Shown here piece after piece: positions 9,613 through 17,881 of a stretch of 64,000 bases of DNA. The stretch covers positions 1,116,001 to 1,180,000 of the forward strand of contig NZ_BMCP01000002.1 in assembly GCF_014635245.1 (NCBI RefSeq). Direction: 5' to 3'. Source of the DNA: Agaricicola taiwanensis (lineage in GTDB: Bacteria; Pseudomonadota; Alphaproteobacteria; Rhizobiales; Methylopilaceae). Under the pieces are notes generated by a model. That model ran no database searches and had not been told where the DNA came from. It was given only the letters and a program-made list of their open reading frames with translations. How positions within the stretch are numbered: position 1 is the stretch's first letter; each line of letters opens with the position of its first letter. A program made the translations under genes and the position numbers.

Positions 9613-10343
9613 CCACCACCGGCTTCGCCCCCGATCCGACGAGCCTTGCGCCCGCGAAGACATCGCGCCTTCGCCCGCGGGATGCCGCGACCATCATCCT
9701 GCTCGACACGTCCGGCTCCGAACCCCTGGTGCTCATGGGTCGGCGGCACGACGGCCATGTGTTCATGCCGGGCAAATATGTCTTTCCCGGCGGCCGGGTC
9801 GAAGCCGGCGACGGGCGCATGAACATCTGCGGCAATTTCGCCGAACATATCGAAGAGCAGCTGATGGCCCGCGTATCGCGGCCCAGCTACACCCGCGTGC
9901 GCGCCTATGGGCTGGCCGCGATACGCGAGCTCGCTGAGGAAACCGGTCTGCTGTTCGGCTTCAAGGATGCTGGAATCCCTCCGGCACCGACCCCGGAATG
10001 GGAGCCCTTTGCCCGCGCCGGCGTGTTTCCCACGCTTGAAGGCCTTAGCTTCATCGCGCGAGCCATCACCCCGCCCGGCCGCACCCGCCGGTATGACACT
10101 CGTTTTTTTGCCGCGAACGCTGATTATGTTGCCGACCGGATCGAGGGCATCGTGGGGCCGGATGCGGAACTGACCGAACTTGTCTGGGTCACCCTCCCCG
10201 CCGCGAGATCTCTCGATCTGCCACGCATCACCGGAGTCGTTCTCGGCGAACTTGAGAAAAGGTTGGAAGCTGGGATCGACCGAGTTCAACCGGTGCCGTT
10301 CTTCTTCTTCCGCTCAGGCCGGTCACAACGTGAAGAGCTTTAA
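9609..10343 (+). CDS. NUDIX hydrolase (RU2/NUDT19-like, split Nudix box)
   Basis: A probable nucleoside-diphosphate-derivative or CoA-type pyrophosphohydrolase of 244 residues. The start is GTG at 9609, overlapping the previous stop. The Nudix box is present but split: FPGGRVEAGDGR near residue 57 and the catalytic helix RELAEETGLLFG near 103, separated by about 35 residues. That spacing is known in the NUDT7/NUDT19-like branch rather than in MutT. The substrate cannot be told from sequence. Position after DUF983 is conserved in related genomes. Confidence 0.88.
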   Translation: MTTTGFAPDPTSLAPAKTSRLRPRDAATIILLDTSGSEPLVLMGRRHDGHVFMPGKYVFPGGRVEAGDGRMNICGNFAEHIEEQLMARVSRPSYTRVRAYGLAAIRELAEETGLLFGFKDAGIPPAPTPEWEPFARAGVFPTLEGLSFIARAITPPGRTRRYDTRFFAANADYVADRIEGIVGPDAELTELVWVTLPAARSLDLPRITGVVLGELEKRLEAGIDRVQPVPFFFFRSGRSQREEL

Positions 10344-10442
10344 AGACCAATGGAAGATCACAGCAATGATGACCGTCTGAATGGCGCCTGTCACACGCCC
10401 CTGCTAGAGCAGGAAAACGACTGTTCTCCCCGCAAGGATGAT

Positions 10443-11609
10443 ATGACCGGCGAATTGCATCTCACCGCGCGTCAGCGCACCCTCGCCCTCGTTGCGGCCA
10501 TGGCGTCGATCAGCGTGGTGGGCGCATCGCTGGGCCTGTCGGTCCCGCTGCTTGCCTTCGCCCTGGAGGCGCGCGGGATGTCCGCGACGTTCATCGGCAT
10601 CAACACCGCCATGGCGGGCGTCGCCGTCGTTTTCTTCGCGCCACTTATCCCCTTGGCCGCCGCACGGTTGGGTGTCCGCTCGGTCATGATCATGGGCCTT
10701 GCCGGCGGCGCAATCACCACCCTCGCCTTCTACTTCATAGAGCCTCTCTGGATGTGGTTCCCGCTGCGCTTCCTGTACGGCGGGTCCCTGGCAATCCTGT
10801 TCGTTCTGTCGGAGTTCTGGATCAACGCCATTTCGCCCGAAAAGCGGCGCGGCCTCATCATGGGCGTTTATGCCACCACCCTCTCGCTGGGTTTTGCAGC
10901 AGGGCCTGCGCTTCTCGCGGTGCTCGGCAAATGGGGTGTGGCGCCCTACGCCGCCGGGGCGATCCTCTTTGTCGTGGCGGCAGCGCCCATTCTCCTGGCG
11001 GGAAGCTCTGCACCTCGTCTTCCCGAGAAAGCTCATGTCAATCTCATTCCCTTCCTGCTGGCAGCCCCCGCGGCCACGCTAGCAGCTCTTGTCTTTGGCG
11101 CTGTTGAAACGGGCGGAATGACCTTTGTCCCGCTTTACGGGTTGGCGATCGGATATTCCGCCACGGCCTCAGCTCTGCTCGTCAGCCTTCTCGCGCTTGG
11201 CAATGTGCTGGTGCAAATACCCATCGGCATGCTCTCCGACCGTGTGGACCGGCGCAAACTCCTGCTGGTGCTCGGCCTGCTCGGGACCGCCGGCGCCGCG
11301 GGGATGCCCTATGTGATCCACTTCCCGCGACTGTTTGAGAGCACGATCTTCATCTGGGGCGGTCTCGTCGCGGGCCTCTACACCGTCGGGCTGGCGCACC
11401 TCGGCTCGCGCTTCCGCGGCGCACAGCTCGCTTCGGCCAATGCGGCTTTTATCGTGTGCTATTCCATCGGCATGCTGTCGGGTCCGCCGCTGCTCGGCGC
11501 GGGCATGGACATCTGGTACCCGCACGGCCTGCCCATCACTGCCGCCGTCCTGTTCGGGCTCTATTCCATTGTGGCAGGTTGGCGCATTTTGCGATCTGGC
11601 ACCGAGTGA
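10443..11609 (+). CDS. MFS transporter, YcaD-like
   Basis: A 388-residue major facilitator with about 12 hydrophobic segments and the inner-loop motif SDRVDRRKLLL after segment 6. The SEFWINAISPEKRRG stretch resembles YcaD-type members. ATG 10443 is preferred because AAGGAT lies 6 bases ahead; an ATG at 10350 would add 31 polar residues. The substrate is unknown. It stands between the NUDIX gene and rpmG on the same strand. Confidence 0.88.
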   Translation: MTGELHLTARQRTLALVAAMASISVVGASLGLSVPLLAFALEARGMSATFIGINTAMAGVAVVFFAPLIPLAAARLGVRSVMIMGLAGGAITTLAFYFIEPLWMWFPLRFLYGGSLAILFVLSEFWINAISPEKRRGLIMGVYATTLSLGFAAGPALLAVLGKWGVAPYAAGAILFVVAAAPILLAGSSAPRLPEKAHVNLIPFLLAAPAATLAALVFGAVETGGMTFVPLYGLAIGYSATASALLVSLLALGNVLVQIPIGMLSDRVDRRKLLLVLGLLGTAGAAGMPYVIHFPRLFESTIFIWGGLVAGLYTVGLAHLGSRFRGAQLASANAAFIVCYSIGMLSGPPLLGAGMDIWYPHGLPITAAVLFGLYSIVAGWRILRSGTE

Positions 11610-11690
11610 AGCTTGACTTCGCGTCCGTGATGGGTAGGTTGCGCCTCTCGAATTCAGAGGCGCCCACGGCGCCCTATGGAGATTCTCATC

Positions 11691-11858
11691 ATGGCTAAGG
11701 CCGTATCCATCAAGATCAGGCTCGTCAGCTCGGCCGACACCGGATTCTTCTACGTCACCAAGAAGAACTCCCGGACCATGACCGAGAAGATGGTCAAGAA
11801 GAAGTACGATCCCGTCGCTCGCAAGCACGTCGAGTTTCGCGAAGCCAAGATCAAGTAA
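11691..11858 (+). CDS. rpmG: 50S ribosomal protein L33
   Basis: A 55-residue large-subunit protein beginning [14 protein letters not shown], after a GGAG ribosome binding site. It lacks the two CxxC zinc pairs, so it is the zinc-free form of L33 and should not take part in zinc-starvation paralogue exchange. It is followed by a strong intrinsic terminator, which closes the plus-strand run. Confidence 0.97.
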   Translation: MAKAVSIKIRLVSSADTGFFYVTKKNSRTMTEKMVKKKYDPVARKHVEFREAKIK

Positions 11859-11898
11859 GCTGCTCAATAGGCGCCGCACGGCGCCACGGGACGATCAG

Positions 11899-11926
11899 CG
11901 CGCGGCCTCGGCCGCGCGTTTTGTTT
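11899..11926 (+). terminator. Intrinsic terminator after rpmG
   Basis: A perfect 9-bp GC stem (CGCGCGGCC pairing with GGCCGCGCG around a 2-base loop, or 8 bp with loop CTCG) followed by TTTTGTTTT. It lies 40 bases after the rpmG stop on the same strand. Confidence 0.9.
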
Positions 11927-11940
11927 TGGCGCGAGACAGC

Positions 11941-11970
11941 AAAAAGCGCGCAGCTCGTAAGCTGCGCGCT
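11941..11970 (-). terminator. Intrinsic terminator facing left
   Basis: A perfect 11-bp stem AGCGCGCAGCT / AGCTGCGCGCT with a 4-base loop; read on the minus strand it ends in TTTTT. The nearest clear minus-strand gene is pleD, whose stop is 300 bases upstream, so this either ends a long pleD 3' UTR or terminates a small RNA from the gap. Confidence 0.85.
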
Positions 11971-12270
11971 GATATAATAATATCAATTCACGTACAGGAT
12001 AGTGCCCCCAATATTGTGACCGATCGGGCGCACCCGAGTAAAGATAGACGATACGTCCGATCGGCCGAGCCTTGCGGGGTCCAGGTGATGCGGCGGCCTG
12101 AGGATAACCCGCAAGACAATATCAAAAGAACGTTCGCCCGAACCTGTTTACTTGGCGATGTTCTTGTATTGAAGGCTACCAAACCTCCGCCGAAAGGCAA
12201 TCGGAACAAGCCGCCCGAAGCCGGAAAGCTTTTGTAAACCTAAAATTTTAAGGTTACGGTGTCAGAAGAT
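11971..12270. other. 300-base stretch with no convincing gene
   Basis: Short open frames exist on both strands but none has a good start, codon pattern or recognisable family. Structures seen are two copies of the palindrome CCGATCGG (12020-12027 and 12057-12064), an inverted repeat around TAAAATTTTA just after the pleD stop (12239-12257), and the leftward terminator at 11941-11970. A minus-strand non-coding RNA is possible. Confidence 0.5.
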
Positions 12271-13644
12271 CTAGGCGGCATCCGCCACGACGCGGTTGCG
12301 GCCATCCCGCTTCGCCCGATAGAGGGCCTGGTCCGCCCGGCGCAGGAGCGTGTCGGAAGCAGCATCCTCCGCCGTCCTGACAGCGATGCCCACCGATACG
12401 GTGACGTCGATGCTCTGCTTGCCGCCATTGATGGCGAAGGCCGTGGCGGCGATCTGACGACGCAGGCGCTCGCCGACCGCACTCGCGGTCGCGATCTCTG
12501 CCTCCGGCATCACGATGACGAACTCCTCGCCGCCGTAGCGGCAGGCGAGATCGATGCCGCGGATGCCGCCCTTCAGACGCCGCGCGAACTCACGCAGCAC
12601 CTCGTCGCCGGTATCATGTCCATAGGTGTCGTTGATCATCTTGAAGAAATCGATGTCGACGATGAGCAGCGCCAGAGGGCGATTGCCTTCCGTCGCCCGC
12701 TCTAGGAGGGACGCGAGGTGGCTTTCCATGTACCGCCGATTGTGCAGGCCGGTCAGGCTGTCCGTGATGGCCAGTTCCACGCTCTGCTGGACATTGGAAC
12801 GCAAGCGCTCGGTGTAGCGCCGGCGGCGCACCTGTGTCTTCACGCGGGCGATGAGCTCGTTGCGGTCCGTCGGCCGCATCAGGTAATCGTTCACGCCGAG
12901 ATCCAGGCCCCTGACCAGCCGCGCGGTATCTTCCGGCTCGGCGATCAGGAGGATCGGCATGGAGCGCGTCCGATCCAAAGACCGGGCCTGACTGCACAAC
13001 CGCAGTGCATCGTACTCGGCAAAGCCGAGGCTGACGATCATGAGGTCGTAATCCTGTTCCGCCGCGCGGAACAGAGCCTCGTGGGGATTGGTCTCCACAT
13101 CGACCGTTTGCGTCTCGCCCAGCGCCTTGGCGATCCGGTCGCAGGATGACGGGCGGTCGTCCACCACCAGAATGCTGCCGCCGAGGCCGTTGTCGACGCT
13201 GTTGTCGCCGATGCTGTCGAGAATGCCGATCTCGCGGGTCGTGGCGGCGCGCAGCCGCAATTCGTCCGTCATCATCTTGAGGCGGGCAAGGCTCTTCACA
13301 CGCGCGAGCAGTGCTATGTCGGAAACCGGCTTCGTCAGGAAGTCGTCGGCACCCGCTTCCAGACCGCGCACGCGGTCCGACGGCTGGTCCAGCGCCGTTA
13401 CCATGACAACGGGGATATGCTGTGTCTGGGGATCCGCCTTCAAGTGACGGCAGACTTCAAAGCCATCAAGTCCGGGCATCATGACGTCGAGCAGGATGAC
13501 ATCGCATTGCGTGCGCGCGCAGACGTCGATCGCTTCCTGCCCCGACATAGCCGTGATCACCTCGAAATATTCCGCCGTCAGACGGGCCTCGAGCAGCTTC
13601 ACATTGGCAAGCACATCATCGACAACAAGAATCCGCGCCGTCAT
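12271..13644 (-). CDS. pleD: Response regulator diguanylate cyclase PleD
   Basis: Makes cyclic di-GMP in response to phosphorylation and governs the motile-to-sessile switch and polar development. The 457 residues hold receiver 1 with phospho-acceptor Asp53, a degenerate receiver 2 in which the acceptor position reads LMIVSLGF, and a GGDEF domain with active GGEEF at 371-375. An RxxD inhibitory site (RGID, 362-365) lies five residues before it, so product feedback is likely. It lies 9 bases after divK, in the same pairing as in Caulobacter. Confidence 0.97.
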   Translation of the reverse strand: MTARILVVDDVLANVKLLEARLTAEYFEVITAMSGQEAIDVCARTQCDVILLDVMMPGLDGFEVCRHLKADPQTQHIPVVMVTALDQPSDRVRGLEAGADDFLTKPVSDIALLARVKSLARLKMMTDELRLRAATTREIGILDSIGDNSVDNGLGGSILVVDDRPSSCDRIAKALGETQTVDVETNPHEALFRAAEQDYDLMIVSLGFAEYDALRLCSQARSLDRTRSMPILLIAEPEDTARLVRGLDLGVNDYLMRPTDRNELIARVKTQVRRRRYTERLRSNVQQSVELAITDSLTGLHNRRYMESHLASLLERATEGNRPLALLIVDIDFFKMINDTYGHDTGDEVLREFARRLKGGIRGIDLACRYGGEEFVIVMPEAEIATASAVGERLRRQIAATAFAINGGKQSIDVTVSVGIAVRTAEDAASDTLLRRADQALYRAKRDGRNRVVADAA

Positions 13645-13653
13645 AAGCCCCTC

Positions 13654-14025
13654 TTATCCTTCGCCCAGATAATGTCTGACGGTCTCCAAGAACTTGGCTA
13701 CCGATATCGGCTTGGAAAGATAGGCCTCACAGCCTCCTTCCCGGATGCGCTCCTCGTCGCCCTTCATCGCGAACGCCGTGATGGCGATGACGGGTATGGA
13801 GCGCAGGTCATCGTCGTCCTTCAGCCATTTGGTGACTTCCAGGCCGGAGACTTCCGGGAGCTGGATGTCCATCAGGATCAGATCCGGATGATGCTGACGG
13901 GCGAGTGCGATTGCTTCGATCCCATTCCGCGTCTGAATGGTGGCATAGCCATTGGCTTCGAGAAGATCGTGGAAGAGCTTCATATTCAACTCGTTGTCTT
14001 CCACAATCAAAACTGTCTTGGCCAT
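13654..14025 (-). CDS. divK: Single-domain response regulator DivK
   Basis: Cell-cycle signalling receiver that, when phosphorylated, acts through the DivL-CckA pathway to lower CtrA activity. The 123 residues form one receiver domain with the acidic pocket ED (9-10), phospho-acceptor Asp53 in LMDIQLP, and the switch TAF...SKPIS. It is the first gene of the divK-pleD operon, with a GAGGAAATCAGGG stretch before the start. Confidence 0.97.
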   Translation of the reverse strand: MAKTVLIVEDNELNMKLFHDLLEANGYATIQTRNGIEAIALARQHHPDLILMDIQLPEVSGLEVTKWLKDDDDLRSIPVIAITAFAMKGDEERIREGGCEAYLSKPISVAKFLETVRHYLGEG

Positions 14026-14142
14026 ACCCTGATTTCCTCATGTGTCAAGGCATCTCTTGCTTTTCCCGCCGCGATGCCTTGGCCTGATAGTTCGCTCAAA
14101 CTGTAGCGATCATGTATTGATGATCCGCAAACGGACGAAAAA

Positions 14143-14412
14143 ATGCCAAACAGGCTCACCGCAGATCCCGAAGCCATTGCGATTTCCGCTCTTTCCTTCA
14201 TCGCGTCCGATGCAGAGCGGCTGCGCATCTTTCTGGATCTGACGGGCCTTCAGCCCGCCGAGATCCGTTCCGCCGCCACCTCGCCAGGCTTTCTGGCGGC
14301 CATTCTCGATCATATCATGAGCGACGAAGCCCTGCTGACGGCCTTCGCCTCCGACTCGAACGTATCTCCTGAGATCATTCCCGCCGCCCGTCACGCCTTG
14401 GGGCGGTCGTGA
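14143..14412 (+). CDS. DUF3572 family protein
   Basis: An 89-residue, mostly helical, soluble protein. The segment AIAISALSFIASDAERL followed by FLDLTGLQP fits the DUF3572 family found in alphaproteobacteria, always near dinB or divK. Function unknown. Its stop overlaps the dinB start (TGATG), which suggests coupled translation, and its promoter must lie in the 117 bases shared with divK. Confidence 0.85.
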   Translation: MPNRLTADPEAIAISALSFIASDAERLRIFLDLTGLQPAEIRSAATSPGFLAAILDHIMSDEALLTAFASDSNVSPEIIPAARHALGRS

Positions 14413-15764
14413 TGCAGGATCTCGGCGCCTTCTGCCGGGACTGCGGTGCCGCCGCCGGCCACCATACGCGCTGTCCCGCCTGCGGCAGTCCCCGTCTCCT
14501 GCGCCATCCGGAGGTGGGCAACCTCAGCATCGCCCATGTCGACTGCGACGCTTTTTTCGCCACCATCGAGAAGCGCGACGACCCATCGCTCCGCGACAAG
14601 CCCGTCATCATCGGTGGCGGCAAGCGCGGCGTTGTCTCCACCGCCTGCTATATCGCACGCATCAATGGTGTGCGCTCGGCCATGCCGATGTTCAAGGCGT
14701 TGAAACTCTGTCCCAATGCGGTGGTCATCAAACCCAATGGGGACAAATACAGCAAGGTGGGGCGGGAGGTGCGCCACCTGATGCAGGAATTGACGCCGCT
14801 GGTGCAGCCCGTCTCGATCGATGAGGCTTTCCTAGATTTGTCAGGCACCCAGCGCCTGCACGGCATGGCGCCGGCCCAGACGCTGGCGCGTTTCGCCCGG
14901 CGGGTGGAAGCAGAGATCGGCATCACCGTCTCTGTCGGCCTGTCGTATAACAAGTTCCTCGCAAAGATCGCTTCGGATTTGGATAAGCCACGCGGCTTTG
15001 CCGTGATCGGACGCGCCGAGGCCAAGGAATTCCTGGGTGAAAAACCGGTCAGCATCCTGCCCGGCATCGGCAAGGCCACCGAGGAGCGGCTGGCGGCCAA
15101 GGGCATCCGTACATTGTCGGATGTTCGCCGGACCGACCTGAAGGATCTCGCCCGCATCTACGGCAACGGCGCGGACAAGCTGCTTCGAATGGCACTGGGT
15201 GAGGATGACCGGCCGGTGCGCTCGGAGCGGGACCGCAAGAGCGTCAGCGCCGAAACCACCTTCGACGCCGACATCTCGGAACGGGAGTTTCTGGAGGCGA
15301 CCCTCTGGAGACTGTCGGAGCGGGTCGCCCGGCGATTGAGATACGAGGGTGTCGGTGGCGCCTCAGTGACGTTGAAACTGAAGACGCCAGACTTCCGTCA
15401 GCGCACGAGGGCGACCCTCCTGCCCGCACCGACGCGCCTCGCCAAACGTATTTTCGATGCAGGCCGGGAGCTTCTGCGGCATGAGCCGGCGGAGCCATTT
15501 CGGCTGATCGGCATCGGCGTCGCGGACCTTCATCCGCTCGAGGATGCCGATCCGCCGGATCTTGTGGACACCACCTCGAAAAGGCACGTCAGTCTCGAAG
15601 GCGCGGAAGATCGGCTGCGTGACCGCTTCGGTGATACTGCCGTCACCCGCGGGACGAGCTTCGCGCTTCAGTTGCGCCGTGAAAAGGAGCGCGCTCAGCG
15701 ACAGTCGGAAAGCGGAAACAGTTCCAATTCCACCAACCGGCCTTCCACGACGAAGGTGCCGTAA
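14412..15764 (+). CDS. dinB: DNA polymerase IV with N-terminal zinc ribbon
   Basis: Y-family translesion polymerase of 450 residues. Catalytic carboxylates are seen in HVDCDAFFA (Asp44 region) and SIDEAFLDLSG. The N-terminus carries an added zinc ribbon with Cys8, Cys11, Cys21 and Cys24 (FCRDCG, RCPACG), a feature of this order's dinB linked to DUF3572. The little-finger domain follows the helix-hairpin-helix near LPGIGKATEERL. The last 25 codons overlap the convergent eipB gene by 70 bases. A GTG at 14409 is an alternative start. Confidence 0.95.
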   Translation: MQDLGAFCRDCGAAAGHHTRCPACGSPRLLRHPEVGNLSIAHVDCDAFFATIEKRDDPSLRDKPVIIGGGKRGVVSTACYIARINGVRSAMPMFKALKLCPNAVVIKPNGDKYSKVGREVRHLMQELTPLVQPVSIDEAFLDLSGTQRLHGMAPAQTLARFARRVEAEIGITVSVGLSYNKFLAKIASDLDKPRGFAVIGRAEAKEFLGEKPVSILPGIGKATEERLAAKGIRTLSDVRRTDLKDLARIYGNGADKLLRMALGEDDRPVRSERDRKSVSAETTFDADISEREFLEATLWRLSERVARRLRYEGVGGASVTLKLKTPDFRQRTRATLLPAPTRLAKRIFDAGRELLRHEPAEPFRLIGIGVADLHPLEDADPPDLVDTTSKRHVSLEGAEDRLRDRFGDTAVTRGTSFALQLRREKERAQRQSESGNSSNSTNRPSTTKVP

Positions 15765-16510
15765 TCCAGCGTCACGCTGGGCGTGATACCATTGTCCATG
15801 AGTTCCGCTGTGTAGACGAATTTGGGCCGCTGATCCTCCCGCACCTCGGTCTTCTCGAAATAGCCGATGGAGACGGGCCAGACCTTCTGATCCCCCAGAT
15901 TCTCTTTGGCCAATAGCTCTTCATTGCGTGGATCGGGCTCACGAAACTCACCGATAAAGGCCACGGTGTCGGTGACGACGTCACCGGGATCCGTTCCGTC
16001 GTACACCGGCACGGAGATCGTGGATCGACCTTGGTGTGCGGCGTCCAGCACCAGCTTCATGTGCTGTGTGGGGAAGACGGTGGCATCGCCGAGTGTAACC
16101 TCGCGCTCGCCAGGGCTCGTCAAACTGATGCTGGCGTGTTGAGCCGTCTTCTCGCCTTTGCCGGTCACGGTCGAATCCGGCTCGCCGTTGACGAACGTCT
16201 TGTTATCGAAGCTGAAGGTCTTACCGTCTGTGCTCTCCTGCGTGGTCGAGCGGAAATCGATGACGTTGGGCGTGCCTTCGTTGGGGGCCATGCGCATGAC
16301 CTGACGGTAGGTCAGTTCGAAATCGCGGCAATTCTTCTCGCGTGCTTCCATGGCGATACGGCCACTGACCTCCCGCACGCCCCCGGCCTCGCGCGCATTG
16401 GAAAGCGTCAGTTCATATACGGCGCGATGGGACGCCAGCCGCGGCTCGGCGGCGAAAGCGGGAAGGGTTGCGGCAAGAGCCAGCGGGACGAGAAGAAGAT
16501 GGGAGCGCAT
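15695..16510 (-). CDS. eipB: Cell envelope integrity protein EipB (DUF1849)
   Basis: Periplasmic beta-barrel-like protein needed for envelope integrity in Brucella. The 271 residues begin with a signal peptide (MRSHLLLVPLALAATLPAFA, cut near AFA-AE), then LASHRAVYELTL and SGRIAMEA. Two cysteines remain after cleavage, at about 61 (REKNCRD) and 270 (SDCR); these match the conserved disulfide pair of EipB. ATG 16510 is preferred, with CAAGG ahead; a TTG at 16531 would add seven residues. The C-terminal 70 bases overlap dinB tail-to-tail, and the overlap contains the second cysteine, so the end is probably correct. Confidence 0.88.
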   Translation of the reverse strand: MRSHLLLVPLALAATLPAFAAEPRLASHRAVYELTLSNAREAGGVREVSGRIAMEAREKNCRDFELTYRQVMRMAPNEGTPNVIDFRSTTQESTDGKTFSFDNKTFVNGEPDSTVTGKGEKTAQHASISLTSPGEREVTLGDATVFPTQHMKLVLDAAHQGRSTISVPVYDGTDPGDVVTDTVAFIGEFREPDPRNEELLAKENLGDQKVWPVSIGYFEKTEVREDQRPKFVYTAELMDNGITPSVTLDYGTFVVEGRLVELELFPLSDCR

Positions 16511-16643
16511 GAAACCTTGCAAGCTGAACAAAATGCTATCCTAGTTTTCATTCGGGCCTATGTTGGCTCAAATAGGTCGCTTGCGCGAGAGCTCAGTGTC
16601 AGCCATCAACACACGGCCTGAACCATCGCAAGGAGAACCGCAT

Positions 16644-17114
16644 ATGAGCGGAGAGACCGAACGCCGCCTCGCTGAACTCGGCGTGACGCTGCCGACCCCC
16701 ACCGCACCCGCCGCAAATTATGTTCCTGTTGTCAAAAGCGGCAATCAGCTCTTCGTGTCGGGTCAATTGCCCATGGGGGCTGATGGCCTCACCTGCAAAG
16801 GCAAGGTGGGCGCGGATGTTTCCATCGAGGATGCCCGCGAGGCAGCCAAGCTCTGCGCCATCAACATCCTGGCTCAAGCGAAAGCCGCGCTGGGCGGAGA
16901 TCTCGGAAAGCTGGTGCGTATCGTGAAACTCACCGGTTTCGTCAACTCCGTGCCTGATTTCGGCGATCAGCCCAAGATCATTAACGGCGCTTCGGACTTC
17001 CTGGTCGATGTCCTCGGCGACCGGGGCCGCCATGCCCGTTCTGCCGTCAGCGCCGGAGCCCTGCCCTTCAACGCGGCTGTCGAAGTGGAAGCGATCATCG
17101 AGGTCGCGGGATGA
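16644..17114 (+). CDS. RidA/YjgF family protein
   Basis: Belongs to the RidA superfamily, whose members hydrolyse reactive imine/enamine intermediates from PLP enzymes. The 156 residues show ANYVPVVKSGNQLFVSGQLP, the RSAVSAGALPFNAAVEVEA ending, and the conserved Arg of the RSAV motif, so activity is plausible. The start follows a strong AAGGAG. The stop overlaps the next gene (ATGA). This longer form (about 155 residues) is a subgroup distinct from the classical 128-residue RidA. Confidence 0.9.
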   Translation: MSGETERRLAELGVTLPTPTAPAANYVPVVKSGNQLFVSGQLPMGADGLTCKGKVGADVSIEDAREAAKLCAINILAQAKAALGGDLGKLVRIVKLTGFVNSVPDFGDQPKIINGASDFLVDVLGDRGRHARSAVSAGALPFNAAVEVEAIIEVAG

Positions 17115-17869
17115 AGGGACCGGGCCGTCTCGACTGGCTTGTCGCGCGGCCCATCGCACACCGGGGGCTTCACGATCGAGCCGCCGGTGTGATCGAGAAT
17201 TCCGCCACTGCCGTTGCCCATGCGGTCAACCTCGGCTTCGCCGTTGAAGTCGATGTCCAACTCACCGCCGACGGCTCCGCCGTGGTCTTCCACGACGATA
17301 TGCTGAACCGGCTCACCGCCTACAAGGGCCTGGTTGTAGAACGTTCGGAGGAAGAGCTCCTCAGCATGCCCCTGCTGGATAGCGCAGCTGGGGACCTGAT
17401 CTGGACCCTGGAGCAATGTCTGACGCTGGTGGCGGGCCGGGTTCCCGTCGTGGTCGAGATCAAATCCGCCTGGAACGGTGATACGCGCCTTGCAGAGCGT
17501 GTTGGCCGCAGCCTTGCCGCCTACTCCGGACCGCGTGCAGCCAAGTCCTTTGATCCAACCATGGTGCAAGCCCTGTATCGCGCCGCGCCGTCCGTGCCAC
17601 GCGGCATCATCGGCTGCGCCTATACCACAGCGGATTGGCCGTTCCTGTCCTGGCAGCAGCGCTGGCGGCTGCGACACATGATCCATTGGCCGCAGACGCG
17701 GCCGGATTTTGTCTCCTGGAAAGTAGATGACCTGCCGAGCCCGGCGGTCTCCGTCGCCCGGCGCGTGATCGGTGCTCCGGTCATGACCTGGACGGTCCGC
17801 ACGCCGGAACAGCAGGCCCGTGCGGGGCTCTATGCAGACCAGATGGTGTTCGAAGGGTTCGTACCCTGA
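17111..17869 (+). CDS. Glycerophosphodiester phosphodiesterase family protein
   Basis: A 252-residue GDPD enzyme likely to cut glycerophosphodiesters into glycerol 3-phosphate and an alcohol. Family residues are in place: AHRG near 16-19, IENS, EVDVQLTADG with the metal-binding Glu and Asp, FHDD, and VVVEIKS. No signal peptide is seen, so it should be cytoplasmic. It overlaps the RidA-type gene by 4 bases and lies 12 bases before the FemAB-like gene. Confidence 0.9.
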   Translation: MKGPGRLDWLVARPIAHRGLHDRAAGVIENSATAVAHAVNLGFAVEVDVQLTADGSAVVFHDDMLNRLTAYKGLVVERSEEELLSMPLLDSAAGDLIWTLEQCLTLVAGRVPVVVEIKSAWNGDTRLAERVGRSLAAYSGPRAAKSFDPTMVQALYRAAPSVPRGIIGCAYTTADWPFLSWQQRWRLRHMIHWPQTRPDFVSWKVDDLPSPAVSVARRVIGAPVMTWTVRTPEQQARAGLYADQMVFEGFVP

Positions 17870-17881
17870 CGGTTCCGTGCG

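Noticed and set aside
11926-12237. A 103-codon plus-strand frame and a 73-codon minus-strand frame in the rpmG-pleD gap
   Set aside because: The first starts inside the rpmG terminator; the second needs TTG with no ribosome binding site. Neither resembles a known protein and both are ordinary for high-GC DNA.
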